Source: a virus. Taken from it: a stretch of 32,675 bases of DNA. Where the stretch lies: positions 1 to 32,675 of IMG/VR virus record IMGVR_UViG_3300027770_002233, one strand, 5' to 3'. Below the pieces are notes generated by a model, which saw only the letters and a list, made by a program, of their open reading frames with translations, was not told the origin of the DNA and ran no database searches. The translations under genes were made by a program, and so were the position numbers. Shown in pieces: positions 24,687-32,537 of the stretch (position 1 is the stretch's first letter; each line of letters starts with the position of its first letter).

Positions 24687-26527
24687 GCCATTCTCCCACT
24701 AAGATAGGTAAGGGGTGACTGGGCGTCAGGGGAAATCTTGCCCCTTGACAACGCACCACCTTTTTGTTTTCTAACCGCTTCTCGCATCTGATCCAAGCGC
24801 TTAGCGCCTGCATCCCCATTGCCATTGCCAAGCAAGGCAACTGTTTCTGCGTCCATTACATATTCTCCGGGAGAAAGCATGGCGTGGATGTTGTCTGTTC
24901 TACCATCTGCAACATTGCCGCCATGTGCCATTGCTAGCCCACCTGTCGCGTATCTTTGAGAAGGCTGTGATTGCTGCATGGTAGGTTGCACTGAAGGCGG
25001 CACGGCGCCGTAATTAAAATAGCGGTAATTGGGATTTTGCTGTTGCATGGGTACTTTTTGCAAAGCACCTGTAGGCCGTTGTGGCATTGCGCCCCTGTTT
25101 GCTTGTGCTCCACCAAGTGCGGCAAGCGGCGATTGCTGAGGCATAGGTGCCTGTTGCCCTTGCGGCATAGGTTGTTGCGGCATCATTTGCGGTTGAGGTG
25201 CGCCAAGTTGTGGAGATAAGCCCCCGCCACCCATATACCCGCCATCTTCCATCCGCACAAATCCCCCATCTTTTGCAGTGTAGTCAATAGGTTCATAAAC
25301 AGGGTCAGACAAAAACTTATGGGTGCCTTCTGTCTGCGCGTATGTGCTGTAATCCCCGGTGTACGGGTTGTACTCACGTTTCATTTCCAATTGCGGTAAG
25401 CTGGTGTAAAAACGTGAATCACCTATTTGTGTATCAGGAGTGCTTGTTGGCTGATCATCTTTTTTCTTGTCGTCTTTGCTTGCAGCAGCTATTAATGCTG
25501 CACCTCCTAGCAGATAGTAAGGGGTGCTTCCAGTTGTTGACCAACTGTATGCATTTTCACCTGCAGCAAGCGCCGCATCTCCTACATTTGACAAGCTTAA
25601 CGCACCGGTATCAGGCGACGCTACTCTACTGTAGTCCACTACTTCTGGTAAAGTAGGCTCATTTGCTACCCTAACCCGCATATTGGGGTTGTTGGGGTAG
25701 TCGGGGTCCTGCGCAAAGTTCTTGTCACCGCCTGTTGCGGGTTGTTTTCCAGACCCAGACTTATAGTCTGAGTCCATGTTGCTTTCTGTCTTTAAGCCGA
25801 ATTTTTGATCCAGCACAGGATCAGGCTCTGGAACATATGGCTCATAAATACTGCCTTGCCCCGTGTTCATTTGCACATTTGCTTTGTTAATTGCAGGTGT
25901 TGTTGTTTCTGCAGCAGTTGACTGTGTTGGGAAACGCGTATCTAAACTTTGCATCTCTAACCCAGAAGGTGTTGGTGGACCAACTGGGTTACTTGCAGGA
26001 GGCAAATCTGCGCCACTGAGCTCTGTGCCACCTGCCACTGGCGCACTGCTAGCAGACCCGTCTACCTCAAACCCTCCACTAGTAGACCCACTACCGTCTA
26101 CAGTAGTGTCAAGTGATACAGGAGGACCGCTAGCGTCATAAGGCACCCCGTTAGCGTCATAAAGTGGGACAGCACCAGGTGATGTTGGGGTACCGGCAAA
26201 AAATTCTTTTTTAACATAATTACCAGCAGCTGTAAACGCAGCTGTTGTAAGCCCGTCTTTGACAGCCGCATCAAAGCTTTTGCCCTGCGCCAACGAGTAA
26301 GTGCCCGCAGCTATGCCTGTAGCTGTTGCCGTCCCTGCCCCTGCAAACTCTAGCCCCGGTATCCCGTATGTGTATGCTGCTGCAATGACAATAAATCGTA
26401 CCGGGTCTTGTTTTATAGGCTCAATAATTTTGTCATTAACAAAATTTCCCACATCGTTCACAGCATTATCAAACTTGTCACCAGCACCTGGTACAAATGT
26501 ATTTATTACAGACCCAAAGAAACTCAT
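24683..26527 (-). CDS. Structural protein with C-terminal DGRTDxIxAxLSPGEYV domain
   Basis: A 614-residue late protein. The N terminus (FFGSVINTFVPGAGDKFDNA, then a hydrophobic VRFIVIAAAYTYGIPG) may enter membrane; a second hydrophobic segment AYSWSTTGSTPYYLLGGAAL lies mid-protein. A Pro/Gln/Met-rich linker is flanked by GGFVRMEDGGY and by ATGGLAMAHGG. The last 70 residues hold GRTDNIHAMLSPGEYVMDAE and KRLDQMREAVRK, a compact domain that recurs at the C terminus of many environmental phage virion proteins. Function is unknown; position and composition suggest a packaged or tail-internal protein. Confidence 0.7.
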   Translation of the reverse strand: MSFFGSVINTFVPGAGDKFDNAVNDVGNFVNDKIIEPIKQDPVRFIVIAAAYTYGIPGLEFAGAGTATATGIAAGTYSLAQGKSFDAAVKDGLTTAAFTAAGNYVKKEFFAGTPTSPGAVPLYDANGVPYDASGPPVSLDTTVDGSGSTSGGFEVDGSASSAPVAGGTELSGADLPPASNPVGPPTPSGLEMQSLDTRFPTQSTAAETTTPAINKANVQMNTGQGSIYEPYVPEPDPVLDQKFGLKTESNMDSDYKSGSGKQPATGGDKNFAQDPDYPNNPNMRVRVANEPTLPEVVDYSRVASPDTGALSLSNVGDAALAAGENAYSWSTTGSTPYYLLGGAALIAAASKDDKKKDDQPTSTPDTQIGDSRFYTSLPQLEMKREYNPYTGDYSTYAQTEGTHKFLSDPVYEPIDYTAKDGGFVRMEDGGYMGGGGLSPQLGAPQPQMMPQQPMPQGQQAPMPQQSPLAALGGAQANRGAMPQRPTGALQKVPMQQQNPNYRYFNYGAVPPSVQPTMQQSQPSQRYATGGLAMAHGGNVADGRTDNIHAMLSPGEYVMDAETVALLGNGNGDAGAKRLDQMREAVRKQKGGALSRGKISPDAQSPLTYLSGRMA

Positions 26528-26528
26528 A

Positions 26529-26981
26529 TTATGCTCCCATTGCCAATCCAGGTGCTTGTGGGGCGCCTAGTGTAATTGTTGCGTTGTACGAATTTTGCTG
26601 GTCTTGCTGCATTTGAATGCTATACTTTTGCGAAAGTTGTTGCAATGCAGCAATAGTTTCAGGCTCATCCAGCTTCATGCGAACAGTTGTAATACCGTCA
26701 TTTTGCAAGTCATCAAAAAGTTGCATTGCGTTGATAGGCACATTAGGTGCAGTGTCAGCATTTGCTGTATACACAATTGCTGCAGTTGGTGTTTTTTGAG
26801 AAACCATTGCAACAAAAGATGTGTTGCCGTATTTCAAGGCATGTGCGCCTGGGTAGGTCATCATCTTTGCATACGCCGCTTTTACAATTTGAAAAGGCAC
26901 TTGCTGTGCTGCGTTTGCAGAGTCGATCTCAAGGATCTGACCTACTGTCAGCATTTTTTGTTTACTGTCTACTAGTTCCAT
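26529..26981 (-). CDS. Small late protein of unknown function
   Basis: A 150-residue protein not recognised. It reads as a compact alpha/beta protein (MLTVGQILEIDSANAAQQVP, GNTSFVAMVSQKT, IVYTANADT, TTVRMKLDEPETIAALQQL) with a Gln-rich C terminus. It sits 1 nt before the 614-residue structural gene and 11 nt after a small gene, all in the late operon, so it is likely a virion or assembly protein. ATG start at 26979-26981. Confidence 0.6.
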   Translation of the reverse strand: MELVDSKQKMLTVGQILEIDSANAAQQVPFQIVKAAYAKMMTYPGAHALKYGNTSFVAMVSQKTPTAAIVYTANADTAPNVPINAMQLFDDLQNDGITTVRMKLDEPETIAALQQLSQKYSIQMQQDQQNSYNATITLGAPQAPGLAMGA

Positions 26982-26992
26982 ACTATTGCACC

Positions 26993-27220
26993 TTATCCTA
27001 CTGCTTGCACAAATCTACTTGCCCATTCCCGCCAGTCATCAAAAGCTAACGGGTTAGGTGGATTCTTTTGACTGATGCCAGAAAGGGCGCAAAAAGCAAC
27101 GCCCCACTCCTGCCACTTACTCTCATCATCAAGCCTTGGAATAGGCGCGTATTCAGCCAAGTCCAACGACAACTGATCTGCCCAATCTCGTAACTCGATT
27201 ATAACGGGCAACGTAATCAA
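26993..27220 (-). CDS. Small late protein, TTG start
   Basis: A 75-residue protein with DWADQLSLDLAEYAPIP and DDWREWASRFVQAVG, two amphipathic Trp-rich helices; not recognised. The start is a TTG at 27218-27220 overlapping the stop of the preceding structural gene as TTGA, so it is translationally coupled; there is no nearby ATG. The late context suggests an assembly factor or minor virion part. Confidence 0.58.
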   Translation of the reverse strand: MITLPVIIELRDWADQLSLDLAEYAPIPRLDDESKWQEWGVAFCALSGISQKNPPNPLAFDDWREWASRFVQAVG

Positions 27221-28848
27221 GTGACACCCCCAAGCACTGTGCCATCGGCCTCTTCCAAATGCGCAATTACTTGCCCCATCTGATAGTCGCCATTGATGGT
27301 ATTGGACATGAACCTGAAACGCATTTCACGCCTAATATCCTTGAAAAACACTACTTGCTCATACGGTGTTGTGGCGCTGTCTGGAAACACGTGCGGTTCT
27401 GTTTCCACTTCCACCGACCTTGCATTTGCCCGACCGTGAATGGCAACAGACATATTGCCCACTTGCACAAAGTCTGGCTCAATCATGGTGCAACGCAATG
27501 ATTTCTCATGGTTTTGTGTAACCAAGGCACTCATGTCAGCGGTTTCAAAATACGATTCGATTGCGTTAATTTCACTAATATCTACCTCATTCACCCCCAC
27601 CTCATGCCGCCACAGCTTGTAGCTATTGCCAGCCCAGGTGATACGAATGTCACCACTTTGTGTGGTGCGCACAGCGCCTGTTTGCGTTGTTCTTTGCCCA
27701 GGTGCTATGCGTGAGGTGTTGAGCAGGACGCCCGTTAAAAAGGGTGCGCCAAAAGTGGTTGCAAACTCCCCTGCTGACCGCCCATCGTTAGGCAACTCTG
27801 TATCATACCAAATGTTTTCACGCACGTTGTAAATAACGGCATGCGTACATTCTGTTGCAGAACCTCTTGGGTAGCACCACCAAATTTCGCCAAACCGGGG
27901 CACTTTAAAAGCAAACACCCGCTGTGCTGCTTCGCGATTCAAGCCATCAAAGAACCAGTTGATGTTCATGTTGTTGGGCAGGTCGCGGACAACACCATTG
28001 AAGAAAATAAACCGGTCAGTACCGCACCAGTAGTACACACCGTCATGCTCAATGACAGAAGCAGCGGACAGAATAGAACTGTTTGAACTGATAGTGTCAA
28101 ACTGAAATATCTGTGTGCTGCCTACATACGATGCTCTAACCACTGCATCCAACGACCAGTAGAGGCCCGCTGGGGCATTTCCAGGGCCGCCCCTTAGGGG
28201 TAACCCTCTTACCAGCTTTTGTGCAGCGATACGGGCGTTTCCTGACCCTGTGCTAGTTAAATCTGCAGGATTACCTGGGACTGACCAACCAATTGAGCCA
28301 TCTTTTCCAAAAATAGTCAGGTATGGGTGTAACACGCAAACCCCGCCTGAGCCGTCTACTCCTGCAGGCAGTGTAAGTGGAGTTAGTCGGTCTGTGGTAC
28401 GCAGATCACCGTAGAAAATTTGGGCATCTGTGGTGTTGGACAAAGAACCGGCGTTGGGTGCTACTTGAGCAACAATTTTGTTGCTTGGCACCAAGCTGAT
28501 TGAGTCATACAGAACGTCAAACTGCCAAAGGTTGTTGTCATTTTGAGTAAGCGTAAGAGGTGTCCTATCTTGCACGCCACTTGCACTTGCCGCCTCATTC
28601 AATGTGACCAATTGCACATAAGAAGCACTTCCCATATGTACGTAGGTAGTACCATTTTCTGTAAATGTTTTCAAGCCCCTGCAAACTTCAGCCAAGTAGT
28701 CAGTTACGTTTTGATACCCAAATATCTTTCTTGGCAACCCGCGCTGAAACCGCACCCATTGACCGTCAACGTAATAATCACCTTCAAACCGCGTGCCATC
28801 ACGCTTAATGCCTGCAAGGGATTTGATGACAATAGGACTAGTTGCCAT
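27217..28848 (-). CDS. Large structural tail/hub protein, beta-rich
   Basis: A 543-residue late protein, beta-rich throughout, beginning ATSPIVIKSLAGIKRDGTRF then VDGQWVRFQRGLPRKIFGYQ. It holds blade-like repeats around GDIRITWAGNSYKLWRHEVG and ends with a RFMSNTINGDYQMGQVIAHL segment. This is the sort of protein found next to adaptors in podophages, analogous in size and position to P22 gp10-type tail hub/nozzle proteins, but I see no decisive motif and claim analogy only. It starts in a TAATG overlap with the tail fibre gene. Confidence 0.62.
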   Translation of the reverse strand: MATSPIVIKSLAGIKRDGTRFEGDYYVDGQWVRFQRGLPRKIFGYQNVTDYLAEVCRGLKTFTENGTTYVHMGSASYVQLVTLNEAASASGVQDRTPLTLTQNDNNLWQFDVLYDSISLVPSNKIVAQVAPNAGSLSNTTDAQIFYGDLRTTDRLTPLTLPAGVDGSGGVCVLHPYLTIFGKDGSIGWSVPGNPADLTSTGSGNARIAAQKLVRGLPLRGGPGNAPAGLYWSLDAVVRASYVGSTQIFQFDTISSNSSILSAASVIEHDGVYYWCGTDRFIFFNGVVRDLPNNMNINWFFDGLNREAAQRVFAFKVPRFGEIWWCYPRGSATECTHAVIYNVRENIWYDTELPNDGRSAGEFATTFGAPFLTGVLLNTSRIAPGQRTTQTGAVRTTQSGDIRITWAGNSYKLWRHEVGVNEVDISEINAIESYFETADMSALVTQNHEKSLRCTMIEPDFVQVGNMSVAIHGRANARSVEVETEPHVFPDSATTPYEQVVFFKDIRREMRFRFMSNTINGDYQMGQVIAHLEEADGTVLGGVT

Positions 28849-29975
28849 TAGAAGCTACCACCATCTACTGGGTTAAGTCCAAGGGCGACAACAGCGGCGG
28901 GGGCAGTTACAGCACCTGTGCCGCCTTGCGCAATAGGCAGCGGCAACGTAATACCTCCAGTATCTGCATCCACCACTTGTGAGCCGTTGCAGTACAAAAT
29001 GGATGAAGCACCGGCGTTAACTGTTTGCCCCGACAAAGACGCGGTTTTAATAGTAAGAGTAAAGGCGCCTGTTGCATTGTTGGTCACCCAGTACTGTTGA
29101 ATGGTATTAGGCACAACAACATTTCTGTTGCCCGTTAACACACCCGTAAAGTTGTAAGCAACACGGTTCAACTCTGAGCCAGACAAGGTGTAGTTGCCTG
29201 CTCCTGCCACACTTATTGTTATGTAATCAAATGCAAAAAGCGCCGATTGCCCATACCCCAATGAATAGTAGTTGGTACCGTCGGTAAGAATAATAGCAGA
29301 GTCAAGAGGTTGTAAAACCAGAGTTGATGCAAGATCAATGGTGTTGGCACCCACAGGGGTGATGGTCAATGTGCCGGTGCCGGCATTTTTAATTTGAACA
29401 AACCAGTTGTCAGCAGCACTTGAGGCAAGGGGCAAGGTTATAGTGCCAATACCACCTGTCCACAAATATGTGTCTGCACGTGCGTCTGTGGTGATTGCAA
29501 TGTTGGTTGAAAAACTGATAACCGGCATTGACTGCGACAGCACAGAGCCAAGAGCCACAATACCTGTGCCTGCAAGGGAGGAGGCGTTGGCTGTTGAAAC
29601 AGCAGCACCATATTGAAATGCGCGCCATGTGCCTTGAGGTGTTGAGTTGTCCGTCAAATACAATTGGTATGTGGTGCCAACTGCACTACTCAACAACTGC
29701 GTGCCTGTGGAATCATGTACGGTGTAGGCGTAAGCACCTGTGTTGTTGAACAGCATGGCTGTGCCTGTGGACACCTCCATGGCAGAGGGCAACCAGAGTT
29801 GTCGGCTTGCAGAACTTGCCGATACATCCATGATACCAGCAAGCAAATTGGTACCTGTTGACGCCTCAACGGGCCAACTAAAATAAGTGATGGCGTCAGT
29901 TAGGGTGACAGCTGAGTAAGAAAAGTCAGCGGGTGCAATGTTACTCCCGCCAAAAATGTTGGTGTAAACAGTCAT
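28848..29975 (-). CDS. Tail fibre or spike protein
   Basis: A 375-residue protein rich in Thr, Ser, Ala, Gly and short beta strands, as expected for a trimeric fibre. It ends with ITLPLPIAQGGTGAVTAPAA and a VALGLNPVDGG tail, the IAQGGTGAxTA type motif found widely in phage tail fibres. The interior has repeated strands such as GTITLPLASSAADNWFVQIK and GTLTITPVGANTIDLASTLV. It should contact the host surface or join the tail to the receptor-binding part. It lies between the adaptor-like and the 543-residue structural genes. A separate receptor-binding domain is not evident. Confidence 0.72.
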   Translation of the reverse strand: MTVYTNIFGGSNIAPADFSYSAVTLTDAITYFSWPVEASTGTNLLAGIMDVSASSASRQLWLPSAMEVSTGTAMLFNNTGAYAYTVHDSTGTQLLSSAVGTTYQLYLTDNSTPQGTWRAFQYGAAVSTANASSLAGTGIVALGSVLSQSMPVISFSTNIAITTDARADTYLWTGGIGTITLPLASSAADNWFVQIKNAGTGTLTITPVGANTIDLASTLVLQPLDSAIILTDGTNYYSLGYGQSALFAFDYITISVAGAGNYTLSGSELNRVAYNFTGVLTGNRNVVVPNTIQQYWVTNNATGAFTLTIKTASLSGQTVNAGASSILYCNGSQVVDADTGGITLPLPIAQGGTGAVTAPAAVVALGLNPVDGGSF

Positions 29976-29977
29976 GG

Positions 29978-30634
29978 TTATACCTCTTGTCTTGCGCTGC
30001 CGCGGTCAATAATCTTCTTATCGTCTTCTTGACCCATAGACGACGCCGCCATTTGATAGAAATTCATCCAAGTAGCAATACGCTCATCATTCTTTAGATA
30101 AGGTGTAGCTTCAAGTAGAGTGCCGTATAGCAGCAAGTTAGGCGCAAACTCTGTGAGCCAATTAGTCTGCGTGCTGTCATCAAGTAGGGCAGGAAGTTCG
30201 TAGTACACAATTTCCATTGGGTATGCAAAGTCAGGAGTAGGCGCAAAGAGCCAGTGCCTGTAGTCGTAATCAGCGTAAAAAACAGGAGTTTCTGTTTCTG
30301 TTTGATTAGGCCAATACGCTCTGCAATATTCATACGATCTGCCAAACACCTCCGTCCGCACATTGTTGGTTGCACCGGTACCTATGTTGATAGAAATTGT
30401 TTCGCGCCAACGGTCGGGTTTAGGTATTACCGCCACATTGGCTTGCATGGTGGAGGAGACAACAGTTTGAAAACCTTGAACTTTTAAGTCGCGAGCAATG
30501 CGGCGCTCAGCAAGGTTGATGAGTTTAGGAATCTGTGCGTAAACAAGTGGGTCAGTGGCGGCAGAAGCGCCACGTTCCAAGTAACTACGAACGTCGTCTT
30601 TTAGGGACGTAAAGGTCATTGCCTGAGGCATCAC
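29978..30634 (-). CDS. Head-tail adaptor-like protein
   Basis: A 218-residue protein similar in layout to the SU10-type phage adaptor family: an N-terminal helix TSLKDDVRSYLERG, then LINLAERRIARDLKVQGFQT, strands with PDRWRETISINIG, YDYRHWLFAPTPD and MEIVYYELPALL, and a C-terminal LTEFAPNLLLYGTLLEATPY helix. Such proteins join the portal to the tail. The start is a GTG at 30632-30634 that overlaps the endolysin stop as GTGA; ATG codons at the second and sixth positions are alternatives. The family call is by pattern and position. Confidence 0.65.
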   Translation of the reverse strand: MMPQAMTFTSLKDDVRSYLERGASAATDPLVYAQIPKLINLAERRIARDLKVQGFQTVVSSTMQANVAVIPKPDRWRETISINIGTGATNNVRTEVFGRSYEYCRAYWPNQTETETPVFYADYDYRHWLFAPTPDFAYPMEIVYYELPALLDDSTQTNWLTEFAPNLLLYGTLLEATPYLKNDERIATWMNFYQMAASSMGQEDDKKIIDRGSARQEV

Positions 30635-30969
30635 ACATTCCTTTCAAAATGCGGGCAATCTACCAATGATTTGAAGTTTCCACCCCATCTATTCTTGAGG
30701 TTCAAAGACTCCCAATAAGCCCCTAACGGGGCAATGGTTGCCTTGTCCCAGATTATACTTCCGTTTTGAAAAAAGTTCAAGTCAATAGCACATCTTTTTA
30801 AATGGATAGAGTTCATGGTCTTGGAGCGACCTGTCTTGAAGTAAATTGCTTGCTGTTCAGGTGTGCGGGCAAGTTCGCCGCCTGTGACCACAAAACCTTG
30901 CTCCGTGGCATAGGTGATGAGTTTGCAAGCATCCAGCAAGAATGCGGCTTGTTCGGTGCTTAAGCTCAT
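30631..30969 (-). CDS. Endolysin, M15-type L-alanyl-D-glutamate/D-Ala-D-Ala peptidase
   Basis: A 112-residue zinc peptidase of the M15 (VanY-like) family that would cut peptidoglycan peptides. Seen: VTGGELARTPEQQAIYF near 28, the first zinc site SIHLKRCAIDLNFF (His56, Asp63), WESLNLKNRWGGNFKSLVD, and the second site DCPHFE (His108). The spacing and order match phage L-alanyl-D-glutamate peptidases. No signal peptide is seen, so export would need a holin, and a holin-like gene lies two genes upstream. The start overlaps the previous stop as ATGA. Confidence 0.88.
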   Translation of the reverse strand: MSLSTEQAAFLLDACKLITYATEQGFVVTGGELARTPEQQAIYFKTGRSKTMNSIHLKRCAIDLNFFQNGSIIWDKATIAPLGAYWESLNLKNRWGGNFKSLVDCPHFERNV

Positions 30970-31187
30970 TTTTCTTCCTCATCATGGGACAGTTTCACGC
31001 CAGCCAACAACCCAATAAACCCGCCCACAATGGTTTGAAATGCCGGGCTAATCAGTTTGAAGATTTCAGCGTTGTCCACTTTTTCGTCAAACAAGCCCAT
31101 CATTAAAACGCCAACCATGCTGATGATGACAACGCACAAAGTGAAGCTGACCATCAGCGTTACAAAAAAAGTTAGTTTTGCCTTCAT
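30966..31187 (-). CDS. Small two-TM membrane protein, holin/antiholin-like
   Basis: A 73-residue protein with two hydrophobic segments, FFVTLMVSFTLCVVIISMVG (7-26) and AFQTIVGGFIGLLAGVKL (about 49-66), joined by an acidic loop and ending in a charged tail HDEEEK. This is the shape of small class II holins or holin modulators. It lies between the 3-TM holin-like gene and the endolysin, with ATGA overlaps at both ends, so a lysis role is the natural inference, though not proven by a family motif. Confidence 0.62.
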   Translation of the reverse strand: MKAKLTFFVTLMVSFTLCVVIISMVGVLMMGLFDEKVDNAEIFKLISPAFQTIVGGFIGLLAGVKLSHDEEEK

Positions 31188-31696
31188 TTTTTACCTTTCA
31201 GTTCAGCCAGCTTTTCAATGGTTCTGCCACCGAAGTATGCACCCATGATAAGCATTCCCCACTGTCCAAGCAAGGAAACATAGGATTCATTGGCATTTAA
31301 ACCAAACGCCGACATCATGGCAAACAAGAAATACCCGCAGAAGATGGCAATCAGTGACATAGGCCGGATATTCTTGGACAACCAGCTATCGCTGCTCATG
31401 TCGGCTTGCCAGCGGTCTGTGACGTTATCCGCATCACTCTGCGCAGCTTTGGCAAACATTTCCATTTCAGCCAACTCTAGCTTGGCTTTTTCAATGCCCA
31501 GTTCAATGAGTTTTTCTTCGTGGTCAAACTGAAGCTGGCGCAGCTTGGCGACGTCTTCTGCGGTTGGGTTGTCAGGAATCTTCACGCCAAGCGTGTTCTC
31601 AACGACCTCCTTGCCTTTGGCTTGAATGGCGCTGGATAGCAGCCCCAACCCGTTTTCAGCGAGAGTGCCAAGTAGTGATGCAATGATAGGTAACAT
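31184..31696 (-). CDS. Holin-like protein (GTA-type 3-TM holin family)
   Basis: A 170-residue membrane protein. Seen: an N-terminal hydrophobic ASLLGTLAENGLGLLSSAI, a charged helical middle (FDHEEKLIELGIEKAKLELA), the conserved RWQADMSSDSWLSKNIRP, then SLIAIFCGYFLFAMMSAFGL and a last membrane segment ending YFGGRTIEKL. I recognise this as the family annotated 'holin of 3TMs, for gene-transfer release'. It would form the membrane lesion that releases the endolysin. It starts at ATG 31694-31696 in a TAATG overlap with the preceding gene. Confidence 0.7.
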   Translation of the reverse strand: MLPIIASLLGTLAENGLGLLSSAIQAKGKEVVENTLGVKIPDNPTAEDVAKLRQLQFDHEEKLIELGIEKAKLELAEMEMFAKAAQSDADNVTDRWQADMSSDSWLSKNIRPMSLIAIFCGYFLFAMMSAFGLNANESYVSLLGQWGMLIMGAYFGGRTIEKLAELKGKK

Positions 31697-31857
31697 TATT
31701 TTTCCTCACGTTTCTTTTGTTCAATTTCACGTCTGAGCTTTTCTACCTTCTCTACCTGCGCCTTGACTTCGTTCTTGGCTGTCAAGATGTCCATGTACAA
31801 CATTCCAAGCAGTGGCAGCATCAGCCCAACCAAAACCAAAGCAGCGATCCAGCCCAT
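31696..31857 (-). CDS. Membrane-anchored coiled-coil protein, inner-spanin-like shape
   Basis: A 53-residue protein with one N-terminal membrane segment (IAALVLVGLMLPLLGMLYMD) followed by a charged coiled coil (AKNEVKAQVEKVEKLRREIE). That is the shape of an inner-membrane spanin. I chose ATG 31855-31857: it overlaps the upstream stop (TAATG) and has GGAG 8 nt before it. The frame stays open to an ATG at 31978-31980 (94 residues), which also has AGAGG about 8 nt upstream and would overlap the preceding gene by 124 nt in another frame. Both products are possible. No lipoprotein partner is seen. Confidence 0.6.
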   Translation of the reverse strand: MGWIAALVLVGLMLPLLGMLYMDILTAKNEVKAQVEKVEKLRREIEQKKREEK

Positions 31858-32537
31858 TATGTCTTCTCCCACCGATTCAGCAGGAGGAGCCACGCCCAGA
31901 GATACAGGAGGAATATAGTAGTCGCTATCAGGTACGCGGACTTTGCTTGGAAGCTTCTTTGCTTTTCCCGCCGTTGCCATAGCCTGTACCTCTGCTGCGC
32001 TTCTTGTTTCAGCCTTGCCTGTTCCTGCTCCTGACCAATGACTTCCCGCATCTCAAACACTTTGCTGTACAGCGCCCCCATCTCAGGCGGAGATTGATAC
32101 ACCATCGTTTCCCTGACCGTTACTATCAATGCCGCCATCTGTTGCTGCGCCATGACTCGCTGCAATGCAGATTCCATCAGGTTGGCAGCGGGGTCATAGA
32201 CGTTTTTGGACTTTTCTTCTTCCTCTCGGATGTGCGTTGCTAACTGCTCTTCAAGTTTAAACAGCTTGGTGAGCTGCCCAACGATGTCCGCCATGACTTG
32301 AGTTTCGTCAACGGCAACGAACTTCTCCTTCTTTTTCGCCACAGGCTTGGTCGGCTCTGGGTCTGCTGCAAACAACTTTTGCCAAAAACTGCGAACCTGC
32401 TTTGCATCAGAAACGATTTCATCGACAGTCTTCTTGACCTCCACAAAAGACGTTTTAGCGTCCTTGTACAGCTTGCATCCCTGCTTGATAGCAGCAACAC
32501 AGGCATTGGCGGCAAAGAGGAGAGATATAGGATCAAT
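31857..32537 (-). CDS. Membrane/coiled-coil late protein, apparent ATT start
   Basis: A 226-residue protein if it starts at the ATT 32535-32537. The frame upstream of the annotated-type start (GTG 32442-32444) continues with a convincing N terminus, DPISLLFAANACVAAIKQG, and the ATT follows directly after an in-frame TAA that is also the stop of the previous gene. GGGG lies 7-8 nt upstream, whereas the GTG has no ribosome site at good spacing. The middle is charged and coiled-coil; the C terminus has one membrane segment (ATTIFLLYLWAWLLLL). It lies in the lysis region; function is unknown. If ATT is not used, the gene is 31857-32444. Confidence 0.62.
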   Translation of the reverse strand: MDPISLLFAANACVAAIKQGCKLYKDAKTSFVEVKKTVDEIVSDAKQVRSFWQKLFAADPEPTKPVAKKKEKFVAVDETQVMADIVGQLTKLFKLEEQLATHIREEEEKSKNVYDPAANLMESALQRVMAQQQMAALIVTVRETMVYQSPPEMGALYSKVFEMREVIGQEQEQARLKQEAQQRYRLWQRREKQRSFQAKSAYLIATTIFLLYLWAWLLLLNRWEKT

